64,000 bases of DNA from Acidimicrobiia bacterium (GTDB lineage: Bacteria > Actinomycetota > Acidimicrobiia > Acidimicrobiales > Bin134): assembly GCA_022826705.1 (NCBI GenBank), contig JAJDUJ010000019.1, positions 1 to 64,000 of the forward strand, written 5' to 3'. Position numbers and translations under genes: made by a program. Shown piece after piece: positions 1 through 9,280 of the stretch. Position 1 is the stretch's first letter, and the number at the start of each line of letters is the position of its first letter. Below the pieces are notes generated by a model. The model searched no databases. It was not told where the DNA came from and saw nothing but the letters and a program-made list of their open reading frames with translations.

Positions 1-971
<971 letters not shown>

Positions 972-1299
972 CATCTCCAGCAGATCCTCCCCGAGGGGGA
1001 TCACTGCCTTTGATCAAGTGCTCGTCTTACTAAATTGCCTCGGCAAGACGAAGCGATTCCGGAAAGTCAAAAGGGCCGAAACCCTTCCTGACTTGGTTTC
1101 CTTGGAATTGTGTAGGTCGACGACATCGACGCGAGGTGCGCCGGGCCGTCGCCCGCACTGGCTTTTCCGTCCTCTCTTCCGTTTTCAAGGAGCGTGAGGC
1201 GGTGACCCTGACGGGAGAACCGCATCGGCCCGGACAAGCCGAACCTTGCTCTGCCACTGGGGGCAACCTAAAGGAAACCCGTTTCAGAGGCGAGTGGTA
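972..1299 (-). promoter_or_regulatory. 16S leader (untranslated rrn precursor) with BoxA-like element
   Basis: This stretch of about 330 bp lies between the rrn promoter and the mature 16S 5' end and holds no convincing gene. It should be the transcribed precursor leader. At 1181-1192 the minus strand reads CTCCTTGAAAAC, resembling the BoxA antitermination element of actinobacterial rrn leaders. The GC-rich segments around 995-1010 and 1060-1120 may pair with the 3' side of 16S for RNase III processing, but the partner strand is outside the window. The BoxA assignment rests on resemblance only. Confidence 0.6.
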
Positions 1300-1328
1300 A
1301 CGCTACCGGCCTCAGCCAGCAACGTCAA
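1300..1328 (-). promoter_or_regulatory. rrn promoter (-35 TTGACG, 17 bp, -10 TAGCGT)
   Basis: On the minus strand TTGACG (1323-1328) is followed after exactly 17 bp by TAGCGT (1300-1305), which fits the actinobacterial housekeeping sigma pattern TTGACn / TAnnnT. It points into the 16S leader and is the best promoter between tyrS and 16S. A start point near 1292 would give a precursor leader of about 320 nt. Confidence 0.7.
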
Positions 1329-1373
1329 CTCAATCACAAGATTGCAACTCGGCCCCTTTTGCCAACTCAATCA
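1326..1373 (-). repeat. Pair of 11-bp direct repeats flanking the rrn promoter upstream region
   Basis: The 11-mer TGATTGAGTTG (minus strand) occurs at 1363-1373 and again at 1326-1336, 37 bp apart. The downstream copy runs into the -35 box of the rrn promoter. The upstream copy runs into TTGGCA just after the tyrS stop codon. It may be a degenerate second promoter or an activator site; the sequence alone does not decide. Confidence 0.55.
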
Positions 1374-1379
1374 GGGGTT

Positions 1380-2657
1380 TTACTGCGATTCCACCCGCAA
1401 CAGGTGGTAGCGACGCTTGCCTCGGCGAAGCAGGAGGTAGCGGTCATGCAGAAGGCTGTCGGCAGCCACCTCGGTGTCCTCCCCGGAGACCCGCTGATTG
1501 TTGACATACACCGATCCCTCTGCCAGTCCCCGGCGGGCATCGCCCTTGGAGGAAGCCAGCCCTGTGGAGGCCAGCAATTCCACGAGATCGAAGCTGCTTG
1601 AGGCGGCATCGAACCCGCCGTCGGGGATGTCGGAGGTGGGCACCTCGGCGGCAATTGCCTCCAGGGCGGCCTCGTCCATGTCGTCCACCGGAGAACCGAA
1701 CAGGATTCGGGCTGCCTTTTCGGCCGCGGCGGCCGCGGGCCGGCCGTGGACCAGGGAGGTGACCTCGTTGGCCAGAATGCCCTGGGCCTCTCTTCGTCCG
1801 GGATCGCGCTGATGGGCCTCAACCGCCTCGGCAATCTCGGCCACCGGGAGCATGGTGAATTGGAGCAGGCTGCGCTCCACGTCCTCGTCGGGGACCTGGA
1901 TGAAGTATTGGTGGAACCGATAGGGGCTGGTGCGCTCAGGATCAAGCCAGATCGCCCCCTCGGCGGTCTTGCCGAACTTGGCGCCGTCAGATCGGGTGAG
2001 CAGCGGCCAGGTGAGGCCGTGGACTTGGGCACCGGACCGGCGGCGGATGAGGTCGACCCCAGCAGTGATGTTGCCCCACTGATCGGAGCCGCCGATCTGA
2101 AGCTCGCAGTCGTGATGGGAATGCAGCCACCAGAAGTCGTAGGCCTGCAACAGCATGTAGGTGAACTCGGTGAAGGAGATGCCGGTCTCGCTCTCCATCC
2201 GGCTGCGCACCGAGTGCTTGGCCGCCATCTGGTTCACCGTGGCGTGCTTGCCGGTGTCTCGGAGGAACTCGATGAGAGTTAGGTCGCGGGTCCAGTCATA
2301 GTTGTTGACCAACTCGGCTTCGCCATCGAGATCCAGCAGCTTCTCAAGCTGCGACCGGATGCCCGACAAGTTGGCGGCCAGCGTCTCGTCATCCAGCAGG
2401 TTGCGCTCATCTGAGCGTCCGCTGGGATCGCCCACCATGCCGGTGGCCCCGCCCACCAAGGCGATGGGCCGGTGACCGGCTTCTTGGAACCGCCTCAGCA
2501 CCAGAACCCCGATCAGGTTGCCCAAGTGCAGGGAGCTGGCCGTAGGGTCGATGCCGTGGTACACGCTGACCGGCCCACTGCTCAATCTTCGGGCCAGCAG
2601 ATCCCGATCGGTGGTGTCTTGCACCAGGCCGCGGGATTCGAGTTCTTCAAGCACCAT
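1380..2657 (-). CDS. tyrS: Tyrosyl-tRNA synthetase
   Basis: Class I aminoacyl-tRNA synthetase that charges tRNA-Tyr in the cytoplasm. The 425-residue length is typical of the bacterial TyrS with a C-terminal S4 domain. The HIGH-type signature is seen as HLGN (residues 44-47) and the KMSKS loop as KFGKT (227-231). The tyrosine/tRNA-binding stretch includes QIGGSDQWGN (187-196). The last 70 or so residues form the S4-like RNA-binding domain (GDARRGLAEGSVYVNN). The ATG start is followed by a normal TyrS N-terminus. The gene is codirectional with 16S just downstream and divergent from the small gene at 2699. No T-box-like leader is visible in the 41-bp upstream gap, so regulation is unknown. Confidence 0.96.
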   Translation of the reverse strand: MVLEELESRGLVQDTTDRDLLARRLSSGPVSVYHGIDPTASSLHLGNLIGVLVLRRFQEAGHRPIALVGGATGMVGDPSGRSDERNLLDDETLAANLSGIRSQLEKLLDLDGEAELVNNYDWTRDLTLIEFLRDTGKHATVNQMAAKHSVRSRMESETGISFTEFTYMLLQAYDFWWLHSHHDCELQIGGSDQWGNITAGVDLIRRRSGAQVHGLTWPLLTRSDGAKFGKTAEGAIWLDPERTSPYRFHQYFIQVPDEDVERSLLQFTMLPVAEIAEAVEAHQRDPGRREAQGILANEVTSLVHGRPAAAAAEKAARILFGSPVDDMDEAALEAIAAEVPTSDIPDGGFDAASSSFDLVELLASTGLASSKGDARRGLAEGSVYVNNQRVSGEDTEVAADSLLHDRYLLLRRGKRRYHLLRVESQ

Positions 2658-2698
2658 GCGAATGCTACGAGAGTCGACGGCCTAGGGAGAATGAGTAC

Positions 2699-3220
2699 GT
2701 GACGGGCAGGCGACTCGGCTTGTCGATTGGCATCGCGGTGGTGGTGCTGTTCGCCGTGTTTTGGATCGGGGCCACCATCTGGTTCTTCGGCGACGAGAAC
2801 CCTGACTGGCTGCAAGACCGGGAGTGGGTGGCCGATGCCGAGGCCCGATGCGCCCAGGCCCGCGACGAACTGGACCGGCTTCCCCAAGCCCTCGATCTGG
2901 AGGATACGGACGACCAGGCCGACAAGATGGACGATCGGGCCGACCAGATCGAAGTCTCGACCGCAGTGCTGGCCGACATGACGGCTTATTTGGCCGCGTC
3001 TGCTCCGGGCGGCGATGACGGTGAGCTGGTGGGGTTGTGGCTGGGCACCTGGGAGACCTATCTCAACGACCGTCTGGCCCACGCCGAGGCCCTCCGAGCC
3101 GGAGAAGACCGCCAGTTCCGAGTGAGTGTGGAGCGAGGAGAAGGGGTTGACGCCCTGTTGGACGCCTTCGCCGACCGCAATCGGATGCCCTCCTGCGGCG
3201 ATCCGCTGGATATCGGCTAG
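2699..3220 (+). CDS. Hypothetical membrane-anchored protein
   Basis: This 173-residue protein starts with GTG, preceded by a GGGAGA ribosome-binding site about 9 nt upstream. One hydrophobic helix (about residues 7-29, GLSIGIAVVVLFAVFWIGAT) should anchor it. The remaining 140 residues are acidic and predicted helical, rich in Asp/Glu (for example DLEDTDDQADKMDDRADQ), and contain one conserved-looking Cys near the end (PSCGDP). The topology suggests an extracytoplasmic soluble part. I recognise no family. The stop codon overlaps that of livF in the tetranucleotide CTAG, so the two genes converge with no space for a terminator. Confidence 0.7.
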   Translation: MTGRRLGLSIGIAVVVLFAVFWIGATIWFFGDENPDWLQDREWVADAEARCAQARDELDRLPQALDLEDTDDQADKMDDRADQIEVSTAVLADMTAYLAASAPGGDDGELVGLWLGTWETYLNDRLAHAEALRAGEDRQFRVSVERGEGVDALLDAFADRNRMPSCGDPLDIG

Positions 3221-3972
3221 GCGACCTCGTCGCGGACCCCCAGGAAGGCCCGCCGGACACTGGGGTCGGCCAACAGGTCTTCAGAGGGGCCCTGGTAGGT
3301 GGCGATGCCTTGATCGATGACGTAGCCGCGGTTGCTGGCCTCAAGGCCCTGGCGGGCGTTCTGCTCGATCATCAGCACGGTCAGCGAGATCTCCCGGTTC
3401 AACCGACGGATCGTTTCGAACACCTCCGCGGTCACCAGGGGTGAGAGGCCGGCGGACGGCTCGTCCATTAGCACCAGTTGCGGCTCCCACATCAGCGAGC
3501 GTCCGATCTCGATCATTCGCTGCTCGCCGCCTGACAGCGTGCCGGCCGCCTGGCGGGATCGGGCGGCCAGCTTGGGAAACAAATCGCACACAAAGTCGAT
3601 GCGCTCGCGAACCCGAGTCTTGTCCCGGCACTGGTACATGCCCAGCTCCAGATTCTCGTACACGGTCATCTGGGCGAAGGTGCTGCGCAGTTGGGGCACG
3701 ATGGCGATGCCCGCGGTGGAGAGCGCGTCCTGAGGGGCGATGCTGGTGATGTCGGCACCGTCGCACACCACGGTCCCGGCTCGTACTGGCACCAAGCCGT
3801 ACACCGCCTTGAACACCGTGGACTTGCCGGCGCCATTCGGGCCGATGACGCAGACGATCTCGCCTCGATGGACTTCAAGGTCGATGCCGCGGATGATGTC
3901 GTGCCCGGCGACGTAGCCGGCTCGCACCGACCTCAACTCGAGAAGCGGTCCCCCTGGCTGGGCCGGGCTCAC
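3217..3972 (-). CDS. livF: Branched-chain amino acid-type ABC transporter, ATP-binding subunit LivF
   Basis: Cytoplasmic ATPase of a hydrophobic/branched-chain amino acid (HAAT) family importer. In 251 residues it has Walker A GPNGAGKST (44-52), signature LSGGEQ (146-151) and Walker B LVLMDEP (166-172), then an H-loop region. LivF-specific features include EQRMIEIGRSL and the C-terminal PSVRRAFLG. The GTG start overlaps the stop of the LivM-LivG fusion gene by GTGA, so the two are translationally coupled. It is the last gene of the importer operon. The substrate is not defined by sequence: HAAT systems also carry amides, urea and aromatic acids. Confidence 0.93.
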   Translation of the reverse strand: MSPAQPGGPLLELRSVRAGYVAGHDIIRGIDLEVHRGEIVCVIGPNGAGKSTVFKAVYGLVPVRAGTVVCDGADITSIAPQDALSTAGIAIVPQLRSTFAQMTVYENLELGMYQCRDKTRVRERIDFVCDLFPKLAARSRQAAGTLSGGEQRMIEIGRSLMWEPQLVLMDEPSAGLSPLVTAEVFETIRRLNREISLTVLMIEQNARQGLEASNRGYVIDQGIATYQGPSEDLLADPSVRRAFLGVRDEVA

Positions 3973-5867
3973 GGGGTCTCCACCCCGGCTGTGCTTCCGC
4001 CGCCTTCGGGCGGGTCCTGGCGGCCTTGGGCCCCGAAGTAGGCCTCGATCACCGCGGGCTCCTCCATCACTTGGCGAGGGGTTCCCTCGGCCAGCTTGCG
4101 GCCGGAGTCGAGCACCACGACCCGCTCGCAGAGATCGGCCACGAACTGGACGTTGTGCTCGACCATCAGGAACGACACGCCCTGTTCGGCGTTTATGGAC
4201 ACCAACCGGTCTTTGATGTCCTCCACGAGTGTCGGATTGATGCCCGAGGTGGCCTCGTCCAGCAGAACCAGGGTTGGATTGCTCATGAGCGCCATGCCGA
4301 TCTCCAGCAGTCTCCGCTGGCCGCCGGAGAGAGTGCCGGCGGGCTCGTCTGCCATCGGGGCCAGCATGAGGAATTCCATGAGCTGCTCGGCCTTAGACCG
4401 GGTCGCAGTGTCGGTTCGCTGGAACAGGCCGCGCACGCCGATCTTGCCCCACTGCAAGCTGAGCTCCATGTTCTCGCGCACCGTGAGGTCGCGGTACACC
4501 CGGATGACCTGGAATGTGCGGGCCATGCCCATACGAGCGACCTGATAGGGCGACAGCCGGGTGATGTCGGTGGTGCCAAGGCGAATCGACCCGTTGTCGA
4601 GGCTGTGCAGTCTGCTGAGGCAATCGAACAGCGTGGTCTTGCCGCTCCCGTTGGGGCCGATGAGCCCGACCATCTCACCGGAGAAGACCTCGATGTCGAC
4701 CCCGTCGACCGCGGTGAGCCCTCCGAATCGCTTGACGATGCTGTTTGCCTCCACGACCCGAGTGCGCTCCTGGGACGGCCCGGCGCGGGCTTGAGCCGGC
4801 TCAGCAGGTCGGAGCTGGCGGTCGTGGCCGCCCTCCGACTGGACATCCTCCTCGGTCTGAGGGACCGACTCGGTCGCCCCCCAACGCCACAGCTTGCGAA
4901 GCGATACCGCCCGAGCGTCGAAGATGCCGACAACCCCTTTGGGCAAGAACAGCACGATCAGGATCAACAGCACGCCCTGGGCGACGAGGTGGTAGTCGAG
5001 CAGGTTGGTCCACAGCACCTCCCGCAGCCAATACAGCCCCACTGAGCCCACAATCGGGCCGATCACCGTGCCGAGCCCGCCGAGGAGCGTGCCCATGATC
5101 GCATCGATGGTGCGGGTTTCAATGAAGGCGATATCGGGGTCGACGAAGGTGTTCTGGTAGGCCCACAGGCCGCCGAAGAGCCCGGTGGACGCGCCGGCGA
5201 AGCTGAACACGGCCACCTTGAGCCGAGTGGTGGCAATCCCCCGCATCTGAGCGCCCAGTTCGTCCTCCCGGATCGCCACCAGCGCGGCGCCGAATCGGGT
5301 TCGGCGCAGCCACCACGTCAACGCGATCAGCCCCACCACCAGCGCCAGTTCCAAGTAGTAGAAAAGCTGGCGGTTCAGGTAGGGGGGCAGGGTCAGGCCT
5401 ACGCCTCCGCCGGTCAGCCCTCCCCATGTCCTAACGATCTCCCGCATCGCCACGAACGTGCCCAGCATGGCGATGGAGAAATACGGGCCCTTGAGGTGCA
5501 TCGTGAACCGCCCGATCAACGCGGCCAGCGCCCCCGCCACCACCATTCCCAGCAAGATGGCCGGTATCGGCGGCCAGCCGATACCTAGGCCGTTGGATTG
5601 CAGCGACATCAAGATCGCGGTCACGTAGGCGCCGATTCCGAACCACACGGCGTGGCCGAAGTCCACGTAGCCGGTGAACCCGCCGGTGAGATTCCAGTTG
5701 ATGGCCACCGCCACACCGGTGAACATCAGCGTGAACGTGAACAGGGTGGAGTCGCTGGTGCCCCCGGCCAGGGGGAGCACGATAAGCCAGGCGAGCGCGC
5801 CGGCCGCGGCGATCCGCACTATCAAGCGCCCTCCAGGGCCGCCGAGCCATTGCCGCAGCGGGGTCAT
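3969..5867 (-). CDS. livMG: LivM-LivG fusion: HAAT-family ABC permease fused to ATPase
   Basis: A 632-residue fusion. Residues 1-320 are a LivM-type permease with about 8-10 hydrophobic helices and the cytoplasmic coupling loop (about 195-211, VAIREDELGAQMRGI). Residues 321-375 are a charged linker. Residues 378-632 are a LivG-type ATPase with Walker A GPNGSGKTT (404-412), signature LSGGQRR (513-519) and Walker B LVLLDEA. The ATG at 5867 was chosen because it forms an ATGA overlap with the upstream livJ-livH stop and begins a normal LivM N-terminus. The same reading frame stays open upstream to 8108, but that extension is noncoding. LivM-LivG fusions occur in other bacteria. The partners are the LivJ-LivH fusion and LivF. 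Confidence 0.92.
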   Translation of the reverse strand: MTPLRQWLGGPGGRLIVRIAAAGALAWLIVLPLAGGTSDSTLFTFTLMFTGVAVAINWNLTGGFTGYVDFGHAVWFGIGAYVTAILMSLQSNGLGIGWPPIPAILLGMVVAGALAALIGRFTMHLKGPYFSIAMLGTFVAMREIVRTWGGLTGGGVGLTLPPYLNRQLFYYLELALVVGLIALTWWLRRTRFGAALVAIREDELGAQMRGIATTRLKVAVFSFAGASTGLFGGLWAYQNTFVDPDIAFIETRTIDAIMGTLLGGLGTVIGPIVGSVGLYWLREVLWTNLLDYHLVAQGVLLILIVLFLPKGVVGIFDARAVSLRKLWRWGATESVPQTEEDVQSEGGHDRQLRPAEPAQARAGPSQERTRVVEANSIVKRFGGLTAVDGVDIEVFSGEMVGLIGPNGSGKTTLFDCLSRLHSLDNGSIRLGTTDITRLSPYQVARMGMARTFQVIRVYRDLTVRENMELSLQWGKIGVRGLFQRTDTATRSKAEQLMEFLMLAPMADEPAGTLSGGQRRLLEIGMALMSNPTLVLLDEATSGINPTLVEDIKDRLVSINAEQGVSFLMVEHNVQFVADLCERVVVLDSGRKLAEGTPRQVMEEPAVIEAYFGAQGRQDPPEGGGSTAGVETP

Positions 5868-8041
5868 GACGCGGTGGCGTCCACCGGACGCAGTCCTTTG
5901 AAGATGCCCTGGGGTCGGAGCACCAGCGCGGCTACCAAGATGACGAACGAGGCCACCACGGCCAGGTTCGTGCCCACGCCCTCTACGTAGAGCGCCAAGA
6001 CCGCCTCGACAAGGCCGAGCAGCATGGCCCCGCCCAGCGCTCCCCGAATCGAGCCCAGCCCGGCCATCGCGGTGATGGCGAACGCCTTGAGCGTGAGCGG
6101 CGGCCCTTGGAAGGGCTGAACGGCCAGCACCGGGCTCACCATCGCCCCAGCCGCGCCGGTGATGCCGATGCAGATGGCAAACGTGACCAGATACACCTTG
6201 CCCACGTCGATCCCGACGATGCCAGCGGCCTCCCGATTCTGCGCGGCCGCCCTGATGCCCTTGCCCAGCCGGGTTCGAGTCAGGAGCAGGCTGAGACAGC
6301 CGAGAATGCCCAACGCGATCACCAGTATCCAGAACTTGGTGACCGGCACCGTAAGGGTGTCGGTCACCCGCCAGCTCCCGTCGAGCGAGGTGCTGGACCG
6401 TCGGAAGTCCGCTGAGAAGATGAGCTTCATGGCGTTCTGCAAGATGATCGCCAAGCCGAACATGACCAGCAGCGACACCAGATGGGGCCGATTGATGACG
6501 TGGTTGACCAAGCCCCTTTGCACCACGTAGCCGAGAGCCATCATCAAGATGAAAACCGCCGGGACCGAGACGAAGGGGTCGATCCCCCACAGGTCGTTCC
6601 CCAGCCACGCCAGGTAGGCGCCGACCATCACAAACTCGCCGTGGGCGATGTTGATGACCCCCATCACCCCCCAGATGATGGAGAAGCCCAGCACCAGCAC
6701 TGCGTACATGCCCCCGAGGGCGATGCCGTTGACGATCGCCTGGGGAAGCTGGCCCAGGTCTGATACCTGGCCCACAGGCCTGGCTGATCCCATAGTCCCG
6801 TCGCCCAGGGGATATTGAAGACCGGCGGTGGCCGCGGCGTCGGGGGCGACAATCACGATCTGGCCGTCTTGCACCTGCACCGTGCCCATCGGCTTGGCCG
6901 TGTTGACGCCCCGCCCGTCGAAGCTGATCGGCCCGTAGAACGTGTTGGCCGACAAGTCCCTCAGCGCGGCACGAACGTCGTCGGTCTCGGTGGAGTCGGC
7001 AGCCTCGATGGCGAGGTGCAGGGCAAGGGCGGCCGCGGTGGCGCTGGCCGCCTGGTACACGGGCGGCTCGCCCCAGAGTGCTTCGTAGTAGGCGGCATAG
7101 TCGGCGGCGGTGCCGAAGTAGATGCCCTCGTAGGCCATGGTGGATTCCCACTGGGTGGGGCCGAGCACGCCGTCGATGTCGGTGCCGAGTTCCTCGATGA
7201 GCTTGGGGTTGGATGGGCCGACGGTGATGAGCATTCCGTCGGGCTGGAAACCCAGTTCTTTGGCCGAGTTCACGAACAGGACTGCGTCGTTGTAGTGACC
7301 GCCGCCGACGAAGATGTCGGGGCCGAGGTTGCGGAACTTGGTCATGATGGCCGAGACATCCTGGATGTCTTTGGGATAGGTCTCGGAGGCCAGTACCTCG
7401 ATGCCGTTGGCCTCGAGGTGGCGGGCTGCGCCATTGGCCACCGCAGTGGCGAACGAGGTGTCCTCGTGGGCTATGACCGCGGTGGCAGCCCCCCGGTCGG
7501 CGAGGGCCTCGATGCCGGAGCGGGTGTAGTCGCTGGCGATGGTGGCCACCAGGAACAGGTTTTGAAAGCCCCGTTCGAACATCGTGTCGGAGGTGCCGTT
7601 CCCCTCCACCATCAAGACGTTGTTGGCTTCGGCGATGGCACTGGTGCCGGTGGTGAGACCGCTGGAATACGGACCGAGGAGGAAGTCCACCTTGTCCTCG
7701 TCGATGAGGCGTTGGACGAGGTTGCCTGCGGTGTCGGCGTCCGACTCGTCGTCGTAGTACACGATCTCGGCCCGGTAGCGCCCGGCACCGATGCGAATGC
7801 CGCCGTAGACGTCGTTCACCCAGCGCACCCACGTGTCGTATCCCTGACGCGAGTCCTTGCCCTCCACCGCGTATTTGCCGGTCTCGCTCAGCGCGGCCCC
7901 CAGCTTGACAGTGCCCGCGAAGGCCCCATCGGCTGCTCCCGACGACCCGTCGCTGGTTGGCGAACTGCCCCGAACACAACCGGCCGTGAAGAAGAGGCAG
8001 ACAAGCAGAATGACACCAAACACCAGTCCGTGCCGTTGCAT
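5864..8041 (-). CDS. livJH: LivJ-LivH fusion: substrate-binding lipoprotein fused to HAAT permease
   Basis: A 725-residue protein joining two normally separate subunits. The N-terminus is a lipoprotein signal with lipobox TAGC (Cys22). Residues about 40-410 are a type I periplasmic-binding-protein fold of the LivJ/Leu-Ile-Val family (AALSETGKYAVEGKDSRQGY; FLLGPYSSGLTTGTSAIAEA). After a linker (about 411-428), residues 429-725 are a complete LivH permease starting at LPQAIVNGIALGGMYAV and carrying the INIAHGEF motif. Each transporter with two such chains would carry tethered receptors. The ATG at 8041 lies 32 bp from the Nudix gene stop, and the 3' end overlaps livMG by ATGA. The frame is uninterrupted, so this is not two genes with a missed stop. 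Confidence 0.9.
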   Translation of the reverse strand: MQRHGLVFGVILLVCLFFTAGCVRGSSPTSDGSSGAADGAFAGTVKLGAALSETGKYAVEGKDSRQGYDTWVRWVNDVYGGIRIGAGRYRAEIVYYDDESDADTAGNLVQRLIDEDKVDFLLGPYSSGLTTGTSAIAEANNVLMVEGNGTSDTMFERGFQNLFLVATIASDYTRSGIEALADRGAATAVIAHEDTSFATAVANGAARHLEANGIEVLASETYPKDIQDVSAIMTKFRNLGPDIFVGGGHYNDAVLFVNSAKELGFQPDGMLITVGPSNPKLIEELGTDIDGVLGPTQWESTMAYEGIYFGTAADYAAYYEALWGEPPVYQAASATAAALALHLAIEAADSTETDDVRAALRDLSANTFYGPISFDGRGVNTAKPMGTVQVQDGQIVIVAPDAAATAGLQYPLGDGTMGSARPVGQVSDLGQLPQAIVNGIALGGMYAVLVLGFSIIWGVMGVINIAHGEFVMVGAYLAWLGNDLWGIDPFVSVPAVFILMMALGYVVQRGLVNHVINRPHLVSLLVMFGLAIILQNAMKLIFSADFRRSSTSLDGSWRVTDTLTVPVTKFWILVIALGILGCLSLLLTRTRLGKGIRAAAQNREAAGIVGIDVGKVYLVTFAICIGITGAAGAMVSPVLAVQPFQGPPLTLKAFAITAMAGLGSIRGALGGAMLLGLVEAVLALYVEGVGTNLAVVASFVILVAALVLRPQGIFKGLRPVDATAS

Positions 8042-8073
8042 TGCTTGCGACCGTATCTGATCGCCGTGCGTCC

Positions 8074-8670
8074 CTAGGGGCGCGGGAGCCTTTCGAGGGC
8101 CTCACCACCGAGCTCAGTCAGACGCACCAGCCCGGGGTCACAGCCGAGATCGGCCACACCGTTAAGCGGCACCCAGCGCAAGGCCCGGGACTCGTGGTTG
8201 CCTTGAGGCTGGGCATCGGCGGGCGCCTGCACCAAGAACCGCACGTCGTAGTGCAGATGGGGATCCTCGCCGGGGGGATCCACCTCATGGATGTCGAGGT
8301 GCAGGGGCTGGGGCCAGATGCGGAGGTTCTCGATGCCGGTTTCCTCGGTTGCCTCCCGCAGCGCCACCGCGGCCAGGTTGGCATCGCCATCGGCATGGCC
8401 CCCCGGCTGAAGCCAGCGGCCGAACTTGGCGTGGAGCATCAACAGCGTGTTGACCCCGGTGGCGTCCACCACTAGGGCCGAGCCGGTGAGGTGCCCGGGC
8501 CGGCACGTCCTCACGCTGGCGTCGGGGTGGCCGTCGATCAGTGCCCGGTAGCGGTCGCCCAGATCGTCGTCGAACCCGGCTAACAGCTCACGGGCCACAG
8601 CCAGGTCTTCGGTGGATGACAACAGGAGGTGCCCGTCGCCCAGCCAGGCCAAATCTTCAGTGCCGCTCAT
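8074..8670 (-). CDS. Nudix hydrolase
   Basis: A 198-residue Nudix-fold pyrophosphohydrolase. The Nudix box is readable as GGHADGDANLAAVALRE followed by ATEETGI. The canonical first Glu is Ala here, while the catalytic REx2EE core is intact. The preceding LQPGG and the about 65-residue N-terminal region resemble the uncharacterised Nudix subgroup with box GGHxDGD. The start at 8670 is preferred over the upstream ATG at 8718. It overlaps the glycosylase stop as TGATG, is preceded by GGAGAGGGTG, and avoids a 49-nt overlap. Substrate unknown. Gene order suggests cotranscription with the DNA glycosylase upstream and possibly with the transporter genes downstream. Confidence 0.88.
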   Translation of the reverse strand: MSGTEDLAWLGDGHLLLSSTEDLAVARELLAGFDDDLGDRYRALIDGHPDASVRTCRPGHLTGSALVVDATGVNTLLMLHAKFGRWLQPGGHADGDANLAAVALREATEETGIENLRIWPQPLHLDIHEVDPPGEDPHLHYDVRFLVQAPADAQPQGNHESRALRWVPLNGVADLGCDPGLVRLTELGGEALERLPRP

Positions 8671-9254
8671 CACCCTCTCCGAGAAAGGTCGGGGCAACCG
8701 GGAACGTACCAGCGCCATGGGAGATCAATCCCAGCGCTGAGGCCGATGCGAACCGAGCGGCCCGGCTCAGCGGGGGGTGCGATACCGTCGTCGAGCACCT
8801 CGATCCCCGAATCGGCGACCACCAGATCGGCACCGTTGGCAGCGCCGTCGATGCCGAGCGCAGCGGCGAGCTTGGCCGGTCCGCTGCACAGGTCCCGATC
8901 CTGGCGGGCTTTCGGTCGCCTCGCCCACATGTCCTCCAGGCCGGCCAGTGGAGTCAGCGCCCGCAGCAGCACAGCGGCACACTCCCCATCGGCGCCGCAT
9001 ACCACGTTGGCGCACCAGTGCATGCCGTAGGTGAAGTACACATACAGCCGGCCGGGCGGTCCGAACATGACCTCGGTGCGGGGGGTAATACCCCGAAAAC
9101 CGTGGCTACCCGGGTCATCGGCGCCGGCGTAGGCCTCTACCTCCACGATCCGGCCCCGACACCCTGTGGCTACTAGCACCTTGTTCAGCAGGTCCGGGGC
9201 CACCTCCCGAGGATCTCGGGCATAGAACCCCCGCTCAAGCCTCATCTCCGACAC
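8670..9254 (-). CDS. mpg: 3-methyladenine DNA glycosylase (AAG/MPG family)
   Basis: A 194-residue base-excision repair enzyme that removes alkylated purines such as 3-methyladenine and hypoxanthine. It matches the AAG family along its length: EVEAYAGADDPGSHGFRG (active-site region with the catalytic Glu), then RTEVMFGPPGRLYVYFTYGM and the NVVCGADGECAAVLLRAL segment. Total length is typical for the bacterial monofunctional enzyme. The ATG start lies 26 bp after argH. The stop codon shares one base with the start of the Nudix gene, implying coupling. There is no visible promoter of its own, so it may be read from the arg operon. Confidence 0.93.
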   Translation of the reverse strand: MSEMRLERGFYARDPREVAPDLLNKVLVATGCRGRIVEVEAYAGADDPGSHGFRGITPRTEVMFGPPGRLYVYFTYGMHWCANVVCGADGECAAVLLRALTPLAGLEDMWARRPKARQDRDLCSGPAKLAAALGIDGAANGADLVVADSGIEVLDDGIAPPAEPGRSVRIGLSAGIDLPWRWYVPGCPDLSRRG

Positions 9255-9280
9255 GATAAGCCAGGGCTGGCCAGTCGCCG

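Noticed and set aside
6815-8077. 420-codon open frame on the plus strand opposite livJ
   Set aside because: Antisense shadow of a high-GC gene; Gly/His/Val-rich composition and no recognisable domain, whereas the minus strand encodes a textbook receptor.
5868-8108. Upstream continuation of the LivM-LivG reading frame to 8108
   Set aside because: Runs in another frame of the livJH gene on the same strand, with Arg/Gly/His-rich, structureless translation. The real start at 5867 has an ATGA overlap and normal LivM N-terminus.
8671-8718. Longer start for the Nudix gene at 8718
   Set aside because: Would overlap the glycosylase gene by 49 nt; the ATG at 8670 has a good ribosome-binding site and a TGATG junction.
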